Shown piece after piece: positions 56,195 through 64,000 of a stretch of 64,000 nt of DNA (its first letter is position 1; every line of letters starts with the position of its first letter). The DNA comes from Magnolia sinica. Its lineage: Eukaryota > Streptophyta > Magnoliopsida > Magnoliales > Magnoliaceae. The translations under genes were made by a program, and so were the position numbers. The notes under the pieces are model-generated. The model saw only the letters and a program-made list of their open reading frames with translations, was not told the origin of the DNA and did no database searches. The stretch spans positions 70,862,177 to 70,926,176 of the forward strand of contig NC_080582.1 in the NCBI RefSeq assembly GCF_029962835.1, read 5' to 3'.

Positions 56195-57152
56195 TGTTGT
56201 GTTTTTTAGGATAAAAATAAAAGTTATTTTTAGAAAGTAAATAAATATATTAATTATTTAAACTTTTCATAAATAGTGTGTATAGCCAGTCGATAAGAGA
56301 AGAGGTTTTTGCTTAAGTAACTAGGATTCAAATCTCCTCAAGGACGGTGCACCGTCCACGCGTTGCTTGGGCGCTTTTTGGCGCTTTATTAGGCGCACTT
56401 AGCACTTCGCACATGCGCATCGTCGCAAGGAGCAAAAAGAGCCTTAATCTTTTTGGCACACAGTTCAAACTTTTTGGGTCATAGTACAAATAGAATTGAA
56501 CTAGGGTCTATCCTGATGTTTTATTACCTTTTTGTTGATTAAGATTAATTATGATATAATTGTACATGTGACACCTATGCCATGTGTCGCTCATGTGGAT
56601 ACAGTTTTTATTATTGAATAACTGTTTCTGTCTGAATGAGTACGGAAATAACCACCATAGGACAAAGAGTTATGTCCTTTTATGAAAGGCTATTGTTTGC
56701 TGTGAATGAATATGGATTTCTTGAAGAGAAACATTAGCATCTTTTCAGGAAGAAATCCATAACCTTTCAATTGATGTAAATCCTGAATACTATAATCTAA
56801 CACTCTTAATTCTTAAGATTATATAATCTTTTATACAATTACTCTCGATTTAACCTCTTGCTAAGTTTTTTCTGAACATCTTAAAGGCATATCGGTGTCA
56901 AAACTAGACATATATTTAACACTTAAATGTGTAAATTTTCATATTGAAATTCGGATTGAAGTTCATTGTATCCTGAAGACAATTTGTAGATTTCCTTCGT
57001 TTGCACTTGCTGGAACTTTCAGAAAAAGGGCAACAAATTTGTCTTGAGAAATTGACTATTCAAGTCGAGCCTTGAACCTGATAGATCTGATCGTCTCGTT
57101 ATCTTTTTCTTCTATCCTCCGTTGTGTACAAGAAACACTTAATTTTCTAACA
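56195..57152 (+). repeat. Right LTR of copia element 4
   Basis: 958 bp, TG...CA, uninterrupted; it shows what the left LTR looked like before the LINE landed. Followed by the target duplication TTAGA. Confidence 0.92.
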
Positions 57153-57369
57153 TTAGATATAACACATACATCATAATGGACCTACAGAACTTGGTGACGT
57201 TAAGTGGTGTATGGCACACCATGCAATCCGCTTCCTTCGATCTCTATCCCATCTTCTTTTAGGTGCATCGCATGTGCAATGCCAGCATTGCAGATAACAT
57301 ATGCAAGGACATCCGTGCCTGCATCCAGGTCCACACACCGAATCCTAGCCAGACATGGGTTTACTATGA

Positions 57370-57863
57370 AAGCCTTTCCAAGGAAGTTCCTTGGATGGAA
57401 TGCTACGTGGGGTCATCGTCATGTTTGAAAAGAAGGCAACTCGCCTCATCCGTTTTACTAGATCATTTAGGACATGCGACAGGAAATAAGGTAGATCTAA
57501 AACTCAAGTGGGCCATGCGAGTGGGAAAATTGAGAAAACAGTTTTCTACCATTGAAACCTTCATAGGATCCATTTGATGTCTATATCTCATCCAAAACAT
57601 CTATGAGGTCATCTCCACTTAGATGATTTGAAATCACAAAAATTTAGTCCGATACTAAGCTTTTTTGTGGCAGCATGAATATTTCAACAGTGGTAGCTAA
57701 ATATCCACTGTTTTCTCTGTGTGACACACTCAAGTTTTGGATTCACCCCATCGTTGATACATGTCCTAAAATGATCTCTAAAAACGTATAGACTTAGTGG
57801 CTTCCAACAAAGCATCATCGTGGGTCCCCCGTAGCATCTCAACGCAATAACTTCCTAAAGGCT
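57370..57863. mobile_element. Foldback element, copy 3
   Basis: Inverted arms of about 150-190 bp: AGCCTTTCC...GGAAGTTCC and ATGCTACGTGGGG at the left are mirrored by CCCCCGTAGCAT and AACTTCCTAAAGGCT at the right; inside, CCATTGAAACCTTCATAGG pairs with an ATATTTCAACAGTGG-type arm. Non-coding. Short frames across the left arm (57204-57577) are by-products. Confidence 0.7.
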
Positions 57864-58240
57864 CCCGTATAAACCGCGTCCATCCGACCAAATTTCTAAG
57901 ACGCGGATATCTTGACAGCCGTCTCGTGCGGGAAAGCTATGTCGGGCCCACCACGTTGTTTGTTAAAAATCCACGCGTTCCATGTCACTGGCTAAAACTG
58001 ACACAAATCCAAAAATCAAGTTGACCACACGACAGAGGATTGAACGTCCACCGTTGAAACATGCGTGGGGTTACATAAGTTTTGAATTAGGCTAATTTTT
58101 AAGTTTTCCGTTCATACCGGTAGTAATGACCATATGAACGGTACGGATGGTATATAAACAGCGACCAACCTTAGATTGATTTTCCGCGCATCTCCTAAAT
58201 GATCTTGCAAAGCTGATGGACGCGTTGGATTTTCGTGATG
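57864..58240. other. Spacer between foldback elements
   Basis: Contains more arm-like fragments (GTCGGGCCCACCACGTTG, CACCGTTGAAACATGCGTGGGG, GGTATATAAACAGCG) but no complete second arm was found. Probably a decayed element of the same family. No gene. Confidence 0.45.
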
Positions 58241-58242
58241 GG

Positions 58243-58720
58243 GTGAAGTTCCTACACTAGGATGCTAGGTGGGGCCTACTGTGATGTTTGGGAGAAATCC
58301 ACCCCATCCATCCGTTCTCCGAGATCATTTTAGGAGATGAGACCAAAAGTGGGGTAGATCCAAAACTCGAATGTGCCACACTAGAGGAAACAGTGGGGAT
58401 TTAGCGACCACCGTTGAAACATTCATGTGGCCACAAAAACTTCATATTAGGCTACATTTTTTGTGATTTTACTTCATCTCAGTGGGATTGACCTTATAAA
58501 GGTTTGGATGGGATATAAACATCAAGGTGGATATGAGAAAGGTTTCAATGGTAGGAAACTATTTTCCTAATTTTTCATCTCATATGACCCATTTGAGTTT
58601 TAGATCGGCGTCATTTTTTGCAGCTTGTTCTAAAATGATCTAGCGAAACAGATGGATGGGGTGGATTTCTCTCAAACACCACGGTAGACCCCACCTAGCA
58701 TTCCAGCACAGGAACTTCCC
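58243..58720. mobile_element. Foldback element, copy 4
   Basis: Clear inverted arms of about 100 bp or more. Left GAAGTTCCT...GGATGCTAGGTGGGG, GAGAAATCCACCCCATCC and GATCATTTTAG are mirrored by CTAAAATGATC, GGATGGGGTGGATTTCTC, CCCCACCTAGCATTCC and AGGAACTTC at the right. The core includes GGTTTGGATGGGATATAAAC. Same arm family as copy 3. No exact 8-9 bp target duplication seen. Confidence 0.8.
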
Positions 58721-58954
58721 GGCAAAATGCTTTAGCAGGAATCCCGCGTCCGATTTCCCGTAGACATCATGGTGGGCCGACCTAGCTTACGGTCGCACGA
58801 AGTTAAGTGCGAAAGGATTTGGAAAGGAAACCGCACCCAAATTTATATATTGCCATTGACTGACTTGCCTCAGTCATTCAATACTGCATTGTTCGGCTGT
58901 AAACAATTCAATAGCACCCTAGCAGAGACGCCACAGAGACTCCATGGGGGAATA

Positions 58955-59375
58955 CCTTTTATGTATACATTATATCTACACTGTCCATATGTTTTTCAAG
59001 CTTAATTTGGGGCATGAGATTAAAATTGAAGAATATTCAAAGCTCAAGTGGACCACACACCATAGAAAATAGTGGGGACTAAATACCTACTGTTAAAACT
59101 TCCTGGAGCCTCAGAAGTTTTGTATCAATCTAATATTTGTGTTTTCATTTCATCTAGGTCTGTGTAACCTTACGAAACAGGTTGGATACAAATAACAATC
59201 ACAGCAGGCCTAAGGAAGGTTTCAACAGCGGACATCATTTTACTTGTAGTTTCCTATTGTGTCGTTCACCTTAGCGTTGGGTTTGCCTCACATGAGTTTA
59301 AAAACTGAATGGACGGCGTAAATAAACACATAAATAATGGTGGGACCACGGAGCTTTGACACCAGCTAAGTGTTG
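58955..59375. mobile_element. Foldback element, copy 5
   Basis: Left arm TATACATTATATCTACACTGTCC...TGGGGCATGAG and AAGCTCAAGTGGACCACACACCATAGAAAATAGTG (in parts) are mirrored near 59240-59350 (CCTATTGTGTCGTTCACC, GAATGGACGGCGTAAATAAAC, AATGGTGGGACCACGGAGCTTT). It belongs with copies 1 and 2 rather than with 3 and 4. Confidence 0.65.
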
Positions 59376-59629
59376 CGGTCATGAGCCAAACCGCGTACAA
59401 TCTATCAGTGGTTTAGAATTTGGTGTCTGGCCGCAGATAACTCGCACCACATCTACGCACGCGTCGCCACTCAATCCGCATCCTAAAGCAAGAGAAAATA
59501 AAGACACGTTAAACAGTGCTTACTCCAGAGATTGTATTTTAACATTTGGGCTTTCACTTCGATAGAAGTGGGCGAACGTTTGTTCATCCAAAACGTTGAT
59601 AAGCTTGAAGGAACGCTATGATTTTCTGA
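59376..59629. other. Spacer before copy C
   Basis: No feature recognised. Homology with copies A and B begins at about 59630 (GAATCCCCATCCGTAATG). Confidence 0.5.
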
Positions 59630-59879
59630 TATGAATCCCCATCCGTAATGTCAGCCATCAGATGAACGCTTTCGATTGCTTAACCATGTTATGTACTTGT
59701 TCAGAGCAAACTGGCCCAGTACACTCCACAAGTGGTCCTCAGTACACGAAACAAGGTTGGGATTATTTTCTTCCCTGTTTCCTTCGTAAGGGAAGAAATG
59801 ACCCAACTCATTTTGCCTCTGTGAGTTTTTAGGAAGGGATCGAAGTTTCTCGTGAGAAAAGAAAGATAGATAAAAGAAG

Positions 59880-62665
59880 ATGGCTGTTGAGTCTGCTGTT
59901 TCCTTGGTTTTAAGAAAACTCAGTGATGTACTAGTTCAAGAGGCAGTTTCCCTCTATGGAGTGCGTGATCAGGTCGAGTGGGTCGAGAGAGAATTGAGGC
60001 GGATGCGGTGCTTCTTGAAAGATGCTCACGCAAAGCAAAGCGGTGATGAAAGAGTGAAGAATTGGGTAGCGGATGTAAGAGATGTCGCTTACGATGCAGA
60101 AGACGTCATCGACACCTTCATCCTCAAAATAGAAGGACATATGAGAAGTGGGTTCGTCGGTTTCTTTAAAAGGTGCATATTCATCCATGTTGAATTATTG
60201 GCTCGACGTGAGGTCGGCAATGAGATAGAACGGATAAAGAATAAAATCCGGGAGATGTCTGCGAGCAGGCTGACATACGGCATTACAGATGTCAGCAAAG
60301 TCGAAGAAGGTAGCAGCTCCAGGGGTGAAAGTCTGCACGAGCAAAGGCAAACTTCTCCTCTATTTGGAGTGACAGAAGTCGTCGGTTTTGAAGAAGACAT
60401 AAACATATTAGCGGGACAGTTGATCGATGGCGATTCACGACGTTGTGTGGTTTCTGTGGTCGGAATGGGCGGTCTTGGCAAGACTACTCTTGCCGTTAAA
60501 GTTCATAACAATGATGCTGTAAAGAAACATTTTGATTGTTGTGCTTGGGTTTTTGTATATCAAGAATACGTTGTGAGAGATCTTTTGCAAAGCATTATAA
60601 AATGCCTCATGCCTCTTAGTCAAGAAGAGTCTGAGAAGGTAGAGAAAATGAATCCTGTTCAGTTGAGAGAGAAGCTTTCCAATCATTTGACTGAAAGGAA
60701 ATATCTTGTGGTGTTGGACGATATGTGGAAGACTGAAGCATGGGATTCTATAGTAGCTGCTTTTCCAGATATGAATAATGGAAGTCGAATCCTAATCACC
60801 ACCCGCAACAGAGATGTAGCTTCATATGCAGATGCACGGAGCTGTCCCCACCAGCTGCGGCTTTTAGGAGATGAAGAAGGATGGAAGTTGTTTTGTAAAA
60901 AAGCATTCTTGGAACAGGGTATCCATTGCCAGCAAAATTTAGAGAAACTAGGTAAAGAGATTTTGGCGAAGTGTGGTGGTTTGCCTCTTGCTATTGTTGT
61001 CATAGGGGGGCTACTATCAAGAAAAGCAACAGATCCAAAGGAGTGGGAGAAAGTACTGAGGCGAATTAGCTCCCAGTTCACGGATGATGAATCTCGAATT
61101 GCAAGAATATTAGCCTTAAGCTATGAAGATTTACCCTACCATTTGAAGCCATTCTTTCTCTACCTTGGTGTTTTTCCAGAAGACTATGAGATCCGTGCTA
61201 AAAAATTGATTTATCTGTGGACCGCAGAAGGATTTGTAGAGCCAAAAGGGGATGAAACGGTCGAGGAAGCTGCAGAGGCTTGCCTGGAGGAGCTAATCCA
61301 TAGAAGCCTGATTCAAGTGTCAAAAATTTGTTCCATCGGTGGAGTTAAAAGCTGCCGCATCCATGATCTATTACGTGAACTCTCCATTTCAAAAGCCAAG
61401 GAAGACAAATTCGTAGACGTTCATCATAAACATACAAGTCTTCTCTCTCCATCAAATTCACGCCGGCTTGCTATTCATCAGGCACCTAGTAAGTACACTT
61501 GTTTAAATCACACCAGCTCACACCTCCGTTCAGTGTTATGGATCGATTTAATGAAGGGAGAAGTCAGGAAAAAGCAAGAGCAGTTTCTTTTAAGAGGATT
61601 CAGTTTGCTTAGGGTGTTAGATCTATCTTATATATATGAAAATGAGAAAGCTTCCAAAAGAAATAGGTACACTGATCCACTTGAGATACCTTAGCTTCAG
61701 GTTCGTTGGCTCGGACAGTTGTGACTGTTACTTAAATGGTGTGATTCGGACCCTGCAAGCTTCCCATCATCCATGAGCAATCTCCACAATTTAGAAACGC
61801 TTTATTTAACATCAGGTTCTCGGTCGGTTCACATACCCAGTTTTATTTGGAAGATGCAACAATTAAGGCACGTGCATGTGCCGTACGGCAGCATAATAAG
61901 TAAAGGTGCGTGGTCTAAAATAGTGGGACATCCATCACTCGAACTTGATTCTTTAGTTAATCTCCAGACTCTAAAACGTATAACAGCTGGCGATTGGATA
62001 GGGGATTATTTGGAGAAATTAACTAGTCTAAAGAAACTGGGAATATGGGGGATCTACCGGAGTAGGCATGCAGAGGCATTGTCGAAGTCTCTTCCAAGAT
62101 TGGACCGCCTCCAGTCTTTGTTGTTGGAATGGCACAGTACTATTCCAGGTTTTATGCCTATTTCACATAACCTGCATTTGAAGAAGATGTTTTTGAGGGG
62201 AAAGAGAAGCTACCTGAGTCGAATGAATTCTCACCTAACCTCACCAAGCTTACCTTGATATCCTCCGAGTTAATGGAAGACCCGATGGCGACATTGGAGA
62301 AACTACCCAACCTTCGGATTCTCTCATTGGATGCTCATTCATACATGGGAAAGGAAATGGTCTGCTCTGCACAAGGGTTTCGTCAACTCGAATCCTTACA
62401 TGTTGTAGAGTTACATGAATTAGAAGAGTGGATTGTGGAGGAAGGAGCGATGCCAAGGCTTATACATTTGCAGATTTGGAACTGCTCTCATTTAAAGATG
62501 CTTCCAGAAGGACTGCAACACGTGACTACCCTCAAGAAATTGGAGGTGTTGTACATGCCAAATGAATTCAACACCAGAATACAGGAAAATGGCGGGGAGG
62601 ATTGGCATAAGATTCAACATATACCCTCTATCGAAATAAAACAGCGAGGTATCATAGGCAGGTAA
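59880..62665 (+). pseudogene. NLR-C: CC-NB-ARC-LRR gene with frameshifted LRR
   Basis: Third CNL paralogue. The first 604 residues are open (59880-61694): coiled coil with EDVID 74-78, GMGGLGKTT 195-203, YLVVLDDMW 275-283, GSRILITTRN 301-310, GLPLA 367-371, FLYLGVFPED 416-425, IHD 494-496, and the first LRR segment. Compared with B, a 4-bp gain in a TA run at about 61631-61638 shifts the frame and gives an early stop. A 1-bp loss near 61737-61741 and a 4-bp loss near 62203 break the remaining LRR, whose pieces are still readable at 61773-62258 and 62255-62665. The original stop is also passed (EIKQRGIIGR before the new stop). It could still yield a 604-aa CC-NB-ARC protein without a full LRR. 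Its upstream region differs from A and B. Sequencing error is less likely with three separate indels, but not excluded. Confidence 0.92.
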
Positions 62666-64000
62666 ATTTGGTTGCTTGTTTCTTCCAACAACGGAAAACG
62701 CATGGAAGGGCAAATTCAGCATCTCTACAAAAGCCAGTGAGTTTTTCTTCTTTTTTCGTTTATTTCCCTCATCTTGATTAGCTCTAGGCAATACCGTCTC
62801 CTGCAAATCATGCATGTTAGTTGTTGGTGAAAATTCCCCAACCAAAAATGTCTGAAGCCATTACTTCAACTACCTATGAATTGGCCCACATGAATGTGTG
62901 ATTGGATAAGTGGCATCAGTCTGATTGCTCCCTGTTGATCATGAACTTTTGACCATTTTGGCTTCCAGCTTGAGGGCCGCCATTCAAATAGTTAGAATGA
63001 GCTTGCCAGTGCTATTTTCGGACTCTTTTCTATCTGGGAAAGGGTCCACAAGAGCAACGGTTATGATCATCTGGGACTGCAGCCACATGGACTGTTCTTA
63101 ACATGCACTATGTTTTCTTTGAATGCTTAAGGATGTCTTGAGATTTGAATATCTCAAGCCTTCACAATCCAACCGCTTTATATGCCGTCACATGTGCCTA
63201 GACAGAAAACAACTGCAAGATCTAAGCTGTCCATCTCAACACAATACCCATACCCAACACGAAAACTTGTCTCCGTTGTTCTAGACCATTGACTGGTTGG
63301 ACAATCACACATATGGGCCATAGCCCAAAATCAGGGGAATTGACTATGTTAACCTTCTGATCCATGACTACAAATGGACTTAATGCAAAGCTGAGTGCAC
63401 TTATAAATCTTCTATTGGGTGTCTTCATAGTGTCATTTCACAAAGAAGAAAAACATTCTTACTCAATAGATAGATTGGAAACTGTTAATCTGCAAACTTG
63501 AGTGCCACCCCAATTGTGGGAGTAATCGAAGTTTAACCAAAAAAATAAATAAATCCCGATTTATATATTTTGAATAGCTTATTGAATTCTGAATGTTATT
63601 GAGTATTCGTCTAACTGATGTAATTTTTCTTGATTTTAGGGATGGTTATGTTGTTAATGTTTTCTGAGGTTTACTTGATACCATGTAAGATTGCTTTGTC
63701 CTTTTATGTTATGGTTTCCTTTTCTCAGGCATGTTATTTTTTAATGACACAATCATGTAATTTGTCACCATCTATGTATATTAATGACCTAGTAGTCTGA
63801 ACGTCCTAACATTTCTTCTGTTGGGACCCATCATTGATGGCTAGAATTGATCACTTTGGCACGGCAACATTCGGTATGCCATCTTGCAAGCAGAATTGTA
63901 TGTACCCAACTGTTATAAATATTTGACAGAATTGTAGAGGAGGTTGGTTGATTCTACATCCATTAGATCCCACTCCCTCTAACATCACTATACATCCAAT
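62666..64000. other. NLR-C 3' flank
   Basis: 62666-62900 aligns with 5300-5420 and 38815-39050 (GGTTGCTTGTTTCTTCC, GGAAGGGCAAATTCAGC). 62940-63230 aligns with 5990-6305. 63240-64000 aligns with 7660-8380. No gene; frames are not conserved between copies. Confidence 0.7.

Larger units (their letters stand above)
44119..57152 (+). mobile_element. Ty1/copia element 4, left LTR split by a LINE
   Basis: Left LTR 44119-51715 (interrupted by the LINE at about 44642-51236) and right LTR 56195-57152, both starting TGTTGTGTTTTTTA and ending TTTTCTAACA. Perfect 5-bp target duplication TTAGA at 44114-44118 and 57153-57157. A purine tract (TTGTGGGGGA) precedes the right LTR. Without the LINE the element is about 6.4 kb. 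No convincing initiator-Met primer site follows the left LTR (TTAAAGATAAATTT), a weak point or a decayed or unusual primer. Confidence 0.92.
43860..57215. mobile_element. Foldback element, copy 2, split by copia element 4
   Basis: The right arm sequence AAGCTTTGGATCTGCTTTATTTTTGGGCCC...GTATGGACAGTTTAGA runs up to 44118 and continues after the copia insertion as TATAACACATACATCATAATGGACC at 57158. Joined across the insertion it matches the equivalent arm of copy 1 (14700-14760). The piece left of the insertion is about 260 bp, the piece right about 60 bp. Confidence 0.7.
59630..64000 (+). repeat. Segmental duplication copy C (NLR-C unit, cut by window edge)
   Basis: Homology with A and B covers 59630-59680 (upstream word ATCAGATGAACG), then breaks and resumes near 59815 and runs through NLR-C and its 3' flank to the last base (TCTAACATCACTATACATCCAAT matches 8357-8380). 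The conserved A/B promoter block further upstream is missing. 59690-59810 is unlike A or B. Confidence 0.85.

Noticed and set aside
57204-57577. Overlapping open frames with Cys/His-rich start
   Set aside because: They lie across the arm of a foldback element and have no motif.
1-64000. A wholly new biological system in the window
   Set aside because: All recognisable coding content belongs to known families (CNL receptors, copia, gypsy, L1). The unusual parts are arrangements of these rather than a new gene set.

Overview
This is a plant nuclear sequence, AT-rich and dense in transposable elements. It carries a cluster of intracellular immune-receptor genes of the coiled-coil NB-ARC LRR type (CNL; closest in motif style to the RPP13/RPP8 group). 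The repeats are typical of plants: Ty1/copia and Ty3/gypsy LTR retrotransposons, an L1-type LINE with an RNase H domain, tRNA-derived SINEs, and foldback elements with long imperfect inverted arms. From memory, foldback repeats of this sequence type are common in magnoliid trees (Magnolia, Liriodendron, Lauraceae), so I suspect a woody magnoliid. That placement is an inference, not a demonstration.

The backbone is three diverged copies of one segment, all on the + strand. Copy A (about 1926-14350) holds NLR-A (2549-5287, intact, 912 aa). Copy B (about 35490-40880) holds NLR-B (36070-38805, intact, 911 aa). Copy C (about 59630 to the right edge) holds NLR-C (59880-62665), which is broken by three small indels in the LRR region. 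Homology extends upstream of A and B and far into the 3' flanks of all three. This lets insertions be recognised by comparison: copy A has gained a 5'-truncated LINE (itself carrying a SINE) and a minus-strand copia element that copy B lacks.

Between copies A and B (14-35 kb) lies a retrotransposon island. It starts with a composite copia element (14833-24361) carrying Ty3/gypsy gag and a nested minus-strand Ty3 element. It continues with a SINE, a second copia element with perfect 5-bp target duplications (26043-31526), a 140-bp tandem repeat, and gypsy-type remnants. Between B and C lie a partial extra copy of the B 3' flank, a lone Ty3 LTR, and a three-deep nest: a 6.6-kb LINE inside the left LTR of a copia element inside a foldback element (44119-57152, with recognisable target duplications for the two inner insertions). 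A run of foldback elements (57.2-59.4 kb) precedes NLR-C.

Only NLR-A and NLR-B look like functional protein genes. Every transposon coding region has stops or frameshifts. I found no CRISPR array, rRNA, genuine tRNA gene or prokaryotic feature. Element boundaries were set by eye from repeat and target-site comparison. Percent identities and expression were not measured.
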